Source: Thiodiazotropha sp050305975
Lineage (GTDB): Bacteria > Pseudomonadota > Gammaproteobacteria > Chromatiales > Chromatiaceae
Reading direction: 5' to 3'
Assembly: GCA_050305975.1 (NCBI GenBank)
Contig: JBNLGI010000083.1
Span: forward strand, 1-64,000
Length of the DNA stretch: 64,000 nucleotides
Shown here piece by piece: positions 40,119-49,800 of the stretch. Below the pieces are notes generated by a model. It had not been told where the DNA came from. It searched no databases and saw nothing but the letters and a program-made list of their open reading frames with translations. The first letter of the stretch is position 1. Every line of letters begins with the position of its first letter. The translations under genes were made by a program, and so were the position numbers.

Positions 40119-41522
40119 TCAGGATTCGACTTCGATCTGATCAGCGGTCCCGTCGTTGTTGTCATCGGTGACTTTGACCTTGTCTCCGACGGTCGGCGCA
40201 GGGCCAGTGACCGTGGTGCTGCCGTCGATGGTGAAGCTGACGCCGACCAGGGTGATCGAAGTGGCGTCGATGGCTTCGACAGTGGCCTCGACTTCGGTGT
40301 GGTTGTCGTCTTCGCGCTCGATGCTGTAGGCATAGTAGCCGCTGCCGTTGGCGGCGATCTCCACTTCCACGAAGTCGCTCGATGTCAGTTCGTCCAGGGT
40401 GAAGCTGCCGTCGCCGTTGCTATCGAAGTGGCTGCTGTCCTCGAACCTGGTGGAGTTGTCGGTGGTGAAATCGAGCGTTTGGCTGTTGCCTAGATCCAGG
40501 GTCAGCGTACCGTTCTTGGCGTCGCTGTTGGTGACGGCCAGGACCCGGGCTTTGATCTCGATGTCGCCGTCCTCACTGTTGATTTCACTGACCACCAGCA
40601 GGTCGCCGTTCATCGTGCCTTCGACTTCGACCTCGGTGCCTTCGGTGATGTTCGAGGGCAGCGGATTGCTCAGCATCAGCCCGATTCCGTTGACAGTGTA
40701 GCCGTCTGTGGCATTGCCCATAAGGATGCCGCGCACCTTCACTTCGCTGTCGCTGTCGTCGATCAGGTCGTCATCGTCGGACTCGATGCGCCGTGCCTCC
40801 AGTCCGCTGCCGGTGTCGACCAGTTTCACTTCGGCGAAGGTGCCGATCGGGTTGGCCGGCAGGTCGATGCTGGCGCTGCTGCTGATGGCGTAGGGTCCTG
40901 CCGGGTCGCCGTTCTGGAGTTCTAGCGTGATGGTCGCGCCGTCGTACTGGGTGATGCTGCCTTTCACCTCATAGTCATGGTTGCTGTCGTTCTGCAGTTC
41001 GATGCGGGAGGCGATGATCTGGCTGCCGTCGAAAAAGCCGCTGACTTCGAGCTCCTGTCCCTCGGCAAGGCCGGCAAAACTGGCGCCATCGTCGAATACG
41101 GTATCTCGGGCATCGGCGCTGACCGCCATGCCGAGGATGGTGAAGTTGGCTGTGCCGCCGTTGACAATCAGGCTGCCGCTGTCGATCGGCCCCTCCAGAT
41201 CATCGTCGTAGTAGATGCTGTCTGCTGTGCCCGTGATACCGTCGTCGTTGATCCGGCCGACCACCTTGACTTTCATACCGACGGCAAGGGAGTCATCCCC
41301 GCTGGCGGATTCGTCCTTGTCATCCACGTAATAGCTGGTGGATGGGCCGGTTTCATACTCCACGCCATTGACGTAGACGCTGCCGAAACCGTCGACTTTG
41401 CCGATACTGCTCGATTTTGCGCTTGTCACGCTGGAGCTTCCGCCGCCACCTCCACCGCAAGCGGCAATCAGAGCGATGGTGGATGCGGCTGTGGCCAGTG
41501 TGAGTAACTTGTGCGGTTTCAT
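40119..41522 (-). CDS. DUF5666-repeat lipoprotein with EF-hand-like loop
   Basis: A 467-residue predicted lipoprotein: hydrophobic segment then LIAACG, with a Gly-rich linker. The rest consists of repeated beta-rich units of about 65 residues of the DUF5666 type (KVDGFGSVYVNGVEYET, then AVGMKVKVVGRINDDG). Near the C-terminus FDSNGDGSFTLDEL fits an EF-hand calcium loop (D, N, D, S, T, E positions). GGAGG precedes ATG 41522. Surface location is likely; function unknown. Promoter and inverted repeat upstream are listed separately. Confidence 0.82.
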   Translation of the reverse strand: MKPHKLLTLATAASTIALIAACGGGGGGSSSVTSAKSSSIGKVDGFGSVYVNGVEYETGPSTSYYVDDKDESASGDDSLAVGMKVKVVGRINDDGITGTADSIYYDDDLEGPIDSGSLIVNGGTANFTILGMAVSADARDTVFDDGASFAGLAEGQELEVSGFFDGSQIIASRIELQNDSNHDYEVKGSITQYDGATITLELQNGDPAGPYAISSSASIDLPANPIGTFAEVKLVDTGSGLEARRIESDDDDLIDDSDSEVKVRGILMGNATDGYTVNGIGLMLSNPLPSNITEGTEVEVEGTMNGDLLVVSEINSEDGDIEIKARVLAVTNSDAKNGTLTLDLGNSQTLDFTTDNSTRFEDSSHFDSNGDGSFTLDELTSSDFVEVEIAANGSGYYAYSIEREDDNHTEVEATVEAIDATSITLVGVSFTIDGSTTVTGPAPTVGDKVKVTDDNNDGTADQIEVES

Positions 41523-41575
41523 ATCGATGTCCTCCATCGGGGGGTGACATGGAAGTTGGTGGTGTATTTTAAAAA

Positions 41576-41591
41576 TGGGATATTTTTCCCA
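41576..41591. promoter_or_regulatory. Inverted repeat at the DUF5666 transcript start
   Basis: TGGGA-TATTTT-TCCCA, a perfect 5-bp arm palindrome, lies at the expected +1 of the promoter below. It could be an operator or a 5' stem-loop. Confidence 0.4.
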
Positions 41592-41599
41592 ATATTTCA

Positions 41600-41627
41600 A
41601 TTATAGATGTCACGCGGTATCTTGCAA
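41600..41627 (-). promoter_or_regulatory. Sigma70-type promoter of the DUF5666 gene
   Basis: On the minus strand, TTGCAA (41627-41622) and TATAAT (41605-41600) are separated by 16 bases, about 78 bases before ATG 41522. The -10 is a perfect consensus. Confidence 0.55.
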
Positions 41628-41918
41628 GTCATCGCCATCCATCACCTGCGTCGAGCCGATGAATGCTATGCAGAATCTGTCGTTCAGGAATTTGAATCCT
41701 GCGCGGATAGGGGTTTTGAGGTCTTTATCGCGCCGTTGCTGACTGGAAGGGCTTGGGAGGTGTGGATGTTGATCGAGCCGCATGACCGCCGTACCGACTC
41801 CATCGTCTGTCATCATCCTGTCATGCGTGAGGGTTTCAATATCGCGGCATGAGTGTGTCCTCTCAGACTTCTGCAGGTGTTCATCCGAAGGCGGGTCGTC
41901 CACTATCGGGGTGTGTTG

Positions 41919-42605
41919 GTGTATACCGGTAATCGTTTGGTGATTCTCGATGCCGATGGCACCACCGTGGATGCCTTCAGCGCCATCAACCAGACTTTCG
42001 CCGCCCATGGCATGGATATCGGCGATATCGAGCGTTTTCAGAACCGCCGCCACATTTTCAAATACCTCGGTGGGTTGCGGGAGTTGCCGAAGAATCTGCG
42101 CCATCAGCTCAAAGGGCGCAAACGCAGCGCGCTGATCGCCACGCTGACCGAGATCTACCGCGAACAGGCGGAACTCTATGAGGGGGCGGGGGAGCTGATC
42201 AACCGGCTGCTGGAAGCACCGGAGATTCGTGTCGGGGTCATCACCCGCAACATTACCCGGCAGCCTGAGGAGACGCTGAAGCGGCTCTACCGGCGCAACG
42301 GGGTGGAGGTGGAGGGTTTCGATTTCTTCGTTCATCTGCCGTTGAAAGAGGACAAGCTGCCCGCTTTCCGCGCGATGCGGGAGACCTACGGCGTCAATCC
42401 CTCGCGCGCCTTCGCCTCGGGCGACGAAAAGCGGGACTTTTTCGCTGCGGTCGGCAGCGGCATGCACCCGTTCATGGTCTCCTATGGCTTTGAAAGTTTC
42501 GAGCGCCTGACCGGTAAGGTCGGCATTCCGCAGGAGCTCATCTCCCGCCATCCCCTGCAGCTCAAAGAGCGTATACTGCACACTTTCGATCTATTGGATG
42601 CATAG
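41919..42605 (+). CDS. HAD-superfamily hydrolase
   Basis: A 228-residue cytoplasmic protein with HAD motif I (VILDADGTTVDAF), motif II near GVITRN, and motif III/IV in ASGDEKRDFFAAV. This is the layout of phosphoglycolate-phosphatase-like and beta-phosphoglucomutase-like HADs. The second motif I residue after Asp is Ala-Asp-Gly, typical. The substrate is unknown. The start is uncertain: GTG 41919 has CGGGG upstream, but GTG 41853, GTG 41877 and GTG 41913 are possible in the same frame. Confidence 0.75.
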   Translation: MYTGNRLVILDADGTTVDAFSAINQTFAAHGMDIGDIERFQNRRHIFKYLGGLRELPKNLRHQLKGRKRSALIATLTEIYREQAELYEGAGELINRLLEAPEIRVGVITRNITRQPEETLKRLYRRNGVEVEGFDFFVHLPLKEDKLPAFRAMRETYGVNPSRAFASGDEKRDFFAAVGSGMHPFMVSYGFESFERLTGKVGIPQELISRHPLQLKERILHTFDLLDA

Positions 42606-42644
42606 TGACGGCGGCAGGAACGCCAGTGGCAGGTGGGATGGACC

Positions 42645-43589
42645 ATGCACGAATCGGAACATCGTAAACCGGTGGTGGCTATCGCTCTGGGCAGTGGCGC
42701 GGCTCGGGGATGGTCGCACATCGGGGTGATCAAAGAACTCACAGCCCTGGGTTTCGAACCGGAGATCGTGGCCGGCAGCTCCATCGGGGCGTTGGTGGGA
42801 GCGGCCTACGCGGCCGGTCAGTTGGAACGGCTCGAACATTGGACCCTGGCGCTCGATTGGCGGGGAATTCTCAAATACCTCGATCCCAGCCTCATGCGGG
42901 GCGGACTGATCGAGGGGGAGAAGCTCTCCGAGCTGGTGGCCCAGTACGTGGAGGATCTCCATTTCGAGGAGTTACCGCGACGACTCGGGGTGGTGGCCAC
43001 CGAGCTGGAGACCGGACGCGAGATCTGGTTTCGCGAAGGTCCGGTGATGGAGGCGGTGCGGGCTTCGATCGGACTGCCTGGGCTGTTCACCCCGATCTCC
43101 CATGATGGACGCTGGCTGGTCGACGGTGGCTTGTCGAACCCGGTTCCGGTCTCGCTTTGCCGGGCCATGGGCGCCGACCTGGTGATCGCGGTGAACCTCA
43201 ATGGCGATATCCTCGGACGTCACTTCCGGCGTGAGGCGCGTGAAACGGAAGACGACGCAGGGACTGGTGAGGAGGCGTTTTGGGATCGTCTGGCCGGCCA
43301 GCTCAAAAACACCCTGAGCAGTCGCCGGGATATGCTGTTGGCGCGCCTATTGGGTGAGGGCCGGGGCCATCCGGGGCTTTACGAGGTGCTGGCCAGTTCC
43401 ATCAACATCATGCAGGACCGCATCACACGCAGCCGCATGGCGGGTGATCCGCCGGACATCATCCTCACGCCGCGGCTTTCACGTCTGGGTTTGATGGAGT
43501 TCGATCAGGCGGCACTGGCCATCGAGGAGGGGCGACAGTCGGTGCGGCGCATGCGGCCGGCTCTGGAGGCGCTGTTGGAGTCGGTCTGA
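42645..43589 (+). CDS. RssA-like patatin phospholipase
   Basis: A 314-residue patatin-domain protein without signal peptide: IALGSGAARGWSHIGVIKEL (oxyanion loop), GSSIGALVGAAY (nucleophile serine) and VDGGLSNPVPVSL (catalytic Asp). The size and pattern match RssA. It differs from the PlpD-like protein at 23920 in lacking a barrel. It starts 39 bases after the HAD gene. ATG 42645 is preferred to GTG 42633. Confidence 0.85.
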   Translation: MHESEHRKPVVAIALGSGAARGWSHIGVIKELTALGFEPEIVAGSSIGALVGAAYAAGQLERLEHWTLALDWRGILKYLDPSLMRGGLIEGEKLSELVAQYVEDLHFEELPRRLGVVATELETGREIWFREGPVMEAVRASIGLPGLFTPISHDGRWLVDGGLSNPVPVSLCRAMGADLVIAVNLNGDILGRHFRREARETEDDAGTGEEAFWDRLAGQLKNTLSSRRDMLLARLLGEGRGHPGLYEVLASSINIMQDRITRSRMAGDPPDIILTPRLSRLGLMEFDQAALAIEEGRQSVRRMRPALEALLESV

Positions 43590-43608
43590 ACCGCCGGCCC
43601 GCCACTGC

Positions 43609-44487
43609 CTACTCATTATAGAAGGGGTAGAAGGGCTCGCTGGCTTGGCTGACGGGCGCTTCGTCCAACAGCCTGGCCTTGACCCGGGCCACGGTCAGGC
43701 CCTCGTCGTCGCAGATTTCCGGGAACAGACGAAACACCCGCCCCGTCTCCCGGGGGCGTTGCCACGCGGCCTGTTCCAGACGCTGTCGCAGGCCCTGTTC
43801 GAGTTCCAGCTGCAGCAGCCAGGGCGCCTGCCAGTCGAGGTAATCGGTGACTAGGCGCCAGGCGCTGGAACTGGGCCAGTCGGTGCTGAGCAGCAGGGGC
43901 GGAAACGCCTGCGCCGGGAAGCGCTCGCCGTCCATGCTGATTGCCTCGCTGGTGCTGCGTTCGATCCAGACGGCCACCGGTCGCTTTCCGGCGGTCTGGC
44001 GGATCAGGTTTTTCAGGTCTTGGATATCCCCGGCCTCGGAACGAAAGCTGCGGCTTGCGCTGCCGACCGGGTACCAGGCCGGATTGTCGGTAGACGGCAG
44101 GGCCTCGGCATCCAGTGCGCTGTCGAGCAGCGCCAGCGGCCGACGGTCGACTCCGTGCAGCAGCCAACATTCGAAGCGGTCGGCCAGGGGAAAGGGGATC
44201 TGTCCCGCATAGCGTTCCAGCGCCTTCACCAATTTGTCGCCGATCGATTCGACCAGTTCCGATGGAGCGGTGCCGCGGATCTTCGACCGCCTCAGACCCC
44301 GAGCAGATTGCCAGTCGCCATAGCGGACCTCCGACAAACCGGTATGGCTGACAATTCGCTCATCGGCCACGAAGAGCTTCCAGTTGTCGCCATCCATGCT
44401 TTCCGCAATACCGCCCGATACGCTGACAACCTGCTGCACGCCGTGGAACGGCGAGAGCAGGCGTCGGCTGTAGCATCGAGTCTCCAT
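43609..44487 (-). CDS. Protein of unknown function, 292 aa
   Basis: I do not recognise this family. The protein is soluble and without signal peptide. It carries repeated short aromatic and charged stretches, for example ERYAGQIPFPLADRFECWLL and TDNPAWYPVGSASRSFRSEA, and ends EPFYPFYNE. No nucleotide-binding or catalytic motif stands out. It converges with the patatin gene, 19 bases away. Confidence 0.65.
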   Translation of the reverse strand: METRCYSRRLLSPFHGVQQVVSVSGGIAESMDGDNWKLFVADERIVSHTGLSEVRYGDWQSARGLRRSKIRGTAPSELVESIGDKLVKALERYAGQIPFPLADRFECWLLHGVDRRPLALLDSALDAEALPSTDNPAWYPVGSASRSFRSEAGDIQDLKNLIRQTAGKRPVAVWIERSTSEAISMDGERFPAQAFPPLLLSTDWPSSSAWRLVTDYLDWQAPWLLQLELEQGLRQRLEQAAWQRPRETGRVFRLFPEICDDEGLTVARVKARLLDEAPVSQASEPFYPFYNE

Positions 44488-44618
44488 ACCACCATTCTGG
44501 TCAGCGTGCCGACGAAGGGCAAGGTTAGGTAATCAACGGAATTGCAGCGGTTTTTTCAATTGCACCTCGCCGCATAATCGGCCTTTCAGTGTGCATCGGG
44601 AGCAACCGCGGTAGCGCT

Positions 44619-45002
44619 ATGATCAGAGTCATCCTTGTTTGCGGCAGTCTGCTGTTGTGGGGCTGCAGCGGCTCCGGAGAGAGTGGTTCCGCCGCCCCGG
44701 AAATGCCCCGCTTCGCCGACGAGCATCTGGCCAAGGGGCGTGGGGTCTGGATGGGGACCTGCCGCAACTGTCACCTGCTGGGCGTCTCCGGTGCGCCGGC
44801 GGTGACTGACTATGGCGCCTGGGAACCGCGTATCGAAAAAGGCAGGCAGGCGCTCTATCAGAGTGCCTTGAACGGCATCAAAGGCATCGATGACGGCTAC
44901 CGCATGCCGCCGCGGGGTGGAAACGCCCAGCTCAAGGAGCAGCAGGTGCGTCAAGCTGTCGACTATATGGTGGCGGTGGTCAAGGAGCTGGCGGGTCGGT
45001 GA
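44619..45002 (+). CDS. Lipoprotein c-type cytochrome
   Basis: A 127-residue monohaem cytochrome. The N-terminus has a lipobox (LLLWGCSG). The haem site is CRNCH (Cys48, Cys51, His52) and the likely axial Met lies in GYRMPPRGG. The arrangement resembles class I cytochrome c5-type electron carriers. It is probably anchored to a membrane and faces the periplasm. No partner enzyme is adjacent. ATG 44619 is preferred over GTG 44589 because the lipobox requires the short start. Confidence 0.82.
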   Translation: MIRVILVCGSLLLWGCSGSGESGSAAPEMPRFADEHLAKGRGVWMGTCRNCHLLGVSGAPAVTDYGAWEPRIEKGRQALYQSALNGIKGIDDGYRMPPRGGNAQLKEQQVRQAVDYMVAVVKELAGR

Positions 45003-45191
45003 GGTGGTTGACCCGTACGGCGCAATTCATGTGGCAGCGCTGAAAAACCCTCTTGATGTCGGTGGCTTTGACAGGTGCGAATCCCATTCCGGCAGCTATT
45101 TTTATAACATACTGATATATAACAATAATATATTATTGGCATGAGCGTTGCTTATTATTCTGCAGAGCAACATCATTGGAGTTTTTTTAAA

Positions 45192-45944
45192 GTGTATTAC
45201 CGCAGTCTTTTCAACAAGTTTTTCTTGGGCCTCCTGTTCAGCGGCGCTTTCAGTCTCTCTCTGCCTCTGAATGCGGCCATGCTCGACATGTGGACCGCCG
45301 ATGGCTGGTCCGTACTGGATGCCGAGGACGGCACCACACCGGGTGGTTATGTCGGCCCGGGCTGGGGCGGACAGAGCTTCGACGCCGAGTACCTGTTTTA
45401 CAAGCAGGAGGGGAAAATGCTCTCGATCGGCCTGCAGAGCGGTTTTGATCTGCTTGACGGTCAGCAGGATTACTCGGGACGCACTTACTATGCCGGTGAC
45501 CTGGCGGTGGCGTTCGACGGCGGTGCCTATGACTATGCCATCGATTTCGGCCTGGTGACCCGCAACATTCATCAAGTGAATGTCGGTCTCGGAAGCGGCA
45601 ATCAGGACGCTGCCGGCTTCTATGCGGTGTCGCAGTGGAACAACGACATCAGTTTTGCCTCGTCGAGCCCCTTCGCGATGGACGAGGGCAGTTTCCTGAC
45701 CGGTATCACCGGTTCCAGCGGTTCCGCACTGATGGCCGACGGTCTCAGCTACTACCGTATCGTGACTTTCGATCTCGATGTTCTGGGCTACAACGCCTCC
45801 ACCTTCTCCGCCCACTGGACCATGTCCTGCGGCAATGATGTCGTTGAAGGTACGGCCAAGGTGCCGGAGCCGGGCATCCTGGTCCTGTTTCTGGGCGGTC
45901 TGGTCAGCATGATGGGCGGTCGTTTCCTGCGCCGCCGCGCCTGA
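45192..45944 (+). CDS. PEP-CTERM sorted exported protein
   Basis: A 250-residue exported protein with a PEP-CTERM tail: VPEPG, a hydrophobic segment, and the terminal cluster RFLRRRA. An exosortase is expected to remove the tail. The middle is rich in Gly, Ser, Asp and aromatic residues (DMWTADGWSVLDAEDGTTPG) and looks beta-structured. GTG 45192 gives a good signal peptide with GGAG ten bases upstream; ATG 45141 is in the same frame but has no ribosome site. The PEP-CTERM-associated acyltransferase of the same genome lies at 55890. Confidence 0.8.
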   Translation: MYYRSLFNKFFLGLLFSGAFSLSLPLNAAMLDMWTADGWSVLDAEDGTTPGGYVGPGWGGQSFDAEYLFYKQEGKMLSIGLQSGFDLLDGQQDYSGRTYYAGDLAVAFDGGAYDYAIDFGLVTRNIHQVNVGLGSGNQDAAGFYAVSQWNNDISFASSSPFAMDEGSFLTGITGSSGSALMADGLSYYRIVTFDLDVLGYNASTFSAHWTMSCGNDVVEGTAKVPEPGILVLFLGGLVSMMGGRFLRRRA

Positions 45945-45963
45945 TCTGATTCGGTAGAAGCAT

Positions 45964-46030
45964 GGTGGGGGCTCCCCCCCCACCTGGCTTCAGCCATCAG
46001 ACCCCACAATGATCCCCCCACGGGGGGATC
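45964..46030. terminator. Two GC-rich hairpins after the PEP-CTERM gene
   Basis: GGTGGGGG (45964-45971) pairs with CCCCCACC (45977-45984), and GATCCCCC (46011-46018) pairs with GGGGGATC (46023-46030). They sit just downstream of the PEP-CTERM stop codon. No T-run follows, so they may stabilise the transcript end rather than end it. The rest of 45945-46222 has no recognised gene. Confidence 0.45.
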
Positions 46031-46222
46031 GACTCAGCCGCTCACTTTCCCAACTTTCACCTGAACTGAAAGTCCCACTCATCCCCTGGCCTTCGGCGGG
46101 ACGCCATCAGGTCTTCGAAGCGGTGATCCGCCTTCGCGATGCGTCGCAGCGAATCTCCCGCGCACTTCCATCCGGCAATCCGCGTACACCTTGTTTCCAG
46201 CGGGTCTTAAATCGTTGTCCGC

Positions 46223-46864
46223 TCAGCGTGTGTGCGTGATGCGGCGATATTTGGGCAGGCCGAGATCCCAATAGAGCGCAGCCAGGCGTAACAGGAAGAT
46301 GACGCCACCCGCTATCAGCGCCGAAAGCGTGGCGTCGAAGCCGATCCGCAACAGCCCGATCAGCAGCAGCGCGCCGATCCAGGCCGCCGTGGCGTAGAGC
46401 GGTCCCTGGAATACCAGCGGCTCCTCGTTACACAGCACGTCGCGCAGGATGCCTCCCATGACGCCGGTGATCACGCCCATGAAACTGGCCACCAGCCAGG
46501 GGCTCTCCAACAGCAGCGCGACCTTGCAGCCGGCCACGGTGAACAGCGCCAGTCCCAGGGCGTCCGGTATCAGGAACAGCCTCCCCGGCAGGTCGATGTG
46601 GCGAGCCAGGAAGAAGGTGAGCAGCGCGGCGCCCATGGCGACGAAGAGGTAGGTCTGGTCGGCCACCCAGAAGACCGTGCGGTCGAGCAGCAGATCGCGC
46701 AGGGTGCCGCCGCCAAGTGCCGCGGCCATGGCGATCACCATCATGCCGAAGAGGTCGAACGGGCGCTTGCCCGCCTCCAGTACGGCGGCGGCGGCCATCA
46801 CCGCCACCGCGCACTGGGTGAAGCCGTAGATGAGGGCGCTGACCGGCAGTTCGATCGGGTTCAT
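46223..46864 (-). CDS. TRIC-type (YicG/UPF0126) membrane channel
   Basis: A 213-residue inner-membrane protein with seven hydrophobic segments in two repeats, each holding the GGGTLRDLL / GGILRDVL motif. This is the signature of the TRIC family of trimeric cation channels (UPF0126, YicG and YadS in E. coli). Potassium or amino-acid conduction has been proposed for the family. Its ATG overlaps the stop of the mechanosensitive channel gene by four bases. Confidence 0.88.
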   Translation of the reverse strand: MNPIELPVSALIYGFTQCAVAVMAAAAVLEAGKRPFDLFGMMVIAMAAALGGGTLRDLLLDRTVFWVADQTYLFVAMGAALLTFFLARHIDLPGRLFLIPDALGLALFTVAGCKVALLLESPWLVASFMGVITGVMGGILRDVLCNEEPLVFQGPLYATAAWIGALLLIGLLRIGFDATLSALIAGGVIFLLRLAALYWDLGLPKYRRITHTR

Positions 46865-49800
46865 TCGGGCTCGGATTTGCGCGGCGCGCGGCTGAGACGG
46901 ATATCGAGCGGCCGGCTGGTATCCAGGTGCAGGTCGCGCTGGGGAAAGGCGATGCTTATACCCGCCTGGTTGAACTTACGGTTGATCGCCTCGTGCAGGG
47001 CGGTGATGGTCGGCAGCCGGTTCTCCATGGCGCCAAGGTAGGTACGCAGCAGCAGGGTCAGGGCGTTGTCGCCGAAACCCTCGAAAGTGGCCACCGGTGG
47101 CGGATCCTCGAGCACGTTCTCATTCTCATGGGCCGCTTCGAGCATCAGCGACATGGCCTGATTCACGTTGCTGCCGTAGGCCACGCCGACGGTGACGACC
47201 ACCCGGTTGACCTTGTCGGTCAGGGTCCAGTTGACCACCCGCCCGGTAATGAACTCCTTGTTGGGGATCAGTAGCTCCTGCTTGTCGTAGTTGATGATGG
47301 TGGTGGCGCGGATACGGATGCGTGAGACCACGCCGGTAGTGTTGTCGAGGGTCACCACGTCGCCGACCCGGATCGGCCGTTCGAACAGCAGGATGATGCC
47401 ACTGATGAAGTTGGCCACGATCTCCTGCAGACCGAAACCAAGGCCGACGCCGAGTGCCGCTACCAGCCACTGGATGCTCGACCACTGGAAGCCGATGGTG
47501 CTGAAGGCGGAGATGACGCCGATGGCGACGATCAGGTACTGCAGCAGGGTGGTCAGCGCGTAGCGGGCGCCGGCATCGAGGGGCAGGCGCTGCAACAGGG
47601 TGATCTCCAGCACGCCGGGCAGGTTCTTGGCCGCTAGCAGAGTGACCGCCAGCGCCACCAGACCCACCAGCAGGTCGCTCAGGGAGAGGGGGGTCAGGGT
47701 GGTGACGCCGTCCACGACCTCCTGGGTGGAGATGGGCAGTACGATCTTGTTGAAGAAATCGAGGGCCGGCAGCAGGTCGCCCCAGATCATCCAGGTGCCG
47801 ACCACGGCGCTGAAGAGATAGACAAAGCGGACCAGCCGCTTGGCCTGTTCACCCAGGGCATCGAAGTTGATCTCCGGGATCTCCACGGCAATGGCGGCCG
47901 ACTCGTCCTCCGCGGTGTGTTGTTCCTGCTCGCGCTGGGAGCGCAGCTCCTCGCGTTTGCGCAGGGCGTTTTCAAAGCGCAGGCGGCGTTCGGCGACGAA
48001 GAGGTAGCGCAGCAGCAGCTCTCTGAGAAAGAACAGCCCGACGAAGAACCAGAAGGTCACCTCCAGGTGCTCCAACAGTCTCAGGGCCAGCGTCTGATAG
48101 CCCAGCGCGGTGGAGATGATCATGCCGGCCCCGATCAGCAGCAGCAGCGGGAACCAGAGAAAATGGAGCTGCACCAGCAGACTCTGCGGACTCGACTGAC
48201 GCCAGCCGCTCATCAGTTCGCTCGGTTTCTGCAACAGGCGGAACAGGAACACCAGGGTTATCAGCATGATGGTGATCACCGACAGGCGGCCGATCACCAT
48301 CGCCTCCGCCGGCAGGTTGGCGCCGGCGCTGAGCGCCACCAGGAAGCGGATCGGTGCGATCACGGGGATCACCCAGCGCAACTCCCTGCTCAGCGGGTCG
48401 CAGACTCTCCGCTCCCACCGCAGGTGGCGGACGCCGACACCTTCGGGGCGGCAGACTTCGTAGAGCAGCAGTCCGGCGGTCAAAGTGATGCCCACCTTGA
48501 TCAGGGCGTCGGCAAAGGCGACCGTGAAGGGTGCCGCCGTGGGCAGTAGCTTCAGCTGCAGGCCGATGCCGATCAGCAGCAACGGCAGCAGTGCAATCTT
48601 GACCAGGGTGAAGAACAGGGCCCAGAGCGTGAGCTGAAAGCTGTCTTTGCGGATTTTGCGTACCGATTTCGCCAGCAGCGGCAGTCGCAGGGCGGCGGTG
48701 TTGCGGTAGCGGATCTGCAGGCCGACCAGCACGATCAGGAGGAGGACCATCACGGGTCTGTGGGTGATCGCCGAGTACAGGTCCATGACCAGTTGGGCCC
48801 ACTTCTCTCCCCGGAAGATCCAGCCCAGGCTAGCGGTCAGGGTCTTGACGTTGGTCAGGTTGCCGCTGGAGATCCAGATCAGCTGATCGTTGATGTAGTT
48901 GATGTAGGATTCGCTGACCTCCGCCAGCTGGCGTTCCGCCAGGTCGAGGGAAGTGAGCTGGGCGATGTAGCGGCTATAGACCTTTTGCAGCTCGTTGAGT
49001 GCTTCGCGGCGGGACTGGGCCAGGTTTTCGGTCAGGCTGCGAAGGTCCTTGCCCTCCGGATGCGTGGCGCCATCGGGCAGCTCTTCCAGCGTGCGCGCCA
49101 CCACTTGCTGCAGATTGCCCCGCTCCCGCAGCAGTTCCTCGATATTGATCTGGCGGTCGGTCGCCTGGTTGATCTCCTGCTTGCGCTGCGCCGAGTTTCG
49201 GCTGTAGCTGCGGAAGGAGGGCAGGGCTTCGCGGCGGCGATAGAGCATGCTGCCGATGGCTTCGCTGGCGCCGACCACCTCGACCCGCTGGCGGGTGCTG
49301 GCGAAGTCGGTGCGGATCTCGTCCAGCTGCTGTTTCGCGGTCGCCAGATTGTAGGTGACCTGTTTCTCGCGATAGACCAGCTCCTCCAGTTCGGTCCGGT
49401 TGCGGGCGTTCTCCTCGGCGATCTTGCGCAGCGGCTCCGGCAGGTTGGCGGTCTCCGCCTGTAACTGTTCGGCGGCCTCTCTCGCTCTGCTGGCCTGGCT
49501 TTCGCGCAGGGCGGCGGCGGCGGTGTTGAGCTGCTCCAGGTCGGCCTGCAGTCGGCTGATCAGGTTGGCGGTGCTATCCCGCTGGGCCTGGGCCAGGTTG
49601 GTCAGTAAGCTCTGGTTGCCGAGTTTGAGCTTGAGCAGATTGAGTTCGGCCTGGCGCAGTTGATAGCGGCTCTTGAGCGAGAGCACCCGGGCCTGGGTCA
49701 GGGCCTTGGGTTCGCCCGCCGGCAGATCCTTGATCTCCTGCTGGATCTGGGACAGGGTCTTGGTGCGCTCGTCGATCTGTTCGTTGATCTGTTTGCTGCC

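Larger units (their letters stand above)
41523..41918. other. Divergent intergenic region
   Basis: Carries the promoter and inverted repeat for the minus-strand DUF5666 gene and the leader of the plus-strand HAD gene. Open frames that cross it have no known relatives. Confidence 0.5.

Noticed and set aside
41607..41852. Plus-strand open frame of 81 codons before the HAD gene
   Set aside because: It begins at the minus-strand promoter of the DUF5666 gene and its sequence matches no family known to me.
46009..46239. Plus-strand open frame of 76 codons after the PEP-CTERM gene
   Set aside because: It starts at the base of a GC hairpin, is rich in Pro, Arg and Ser, and has no ribosome site.
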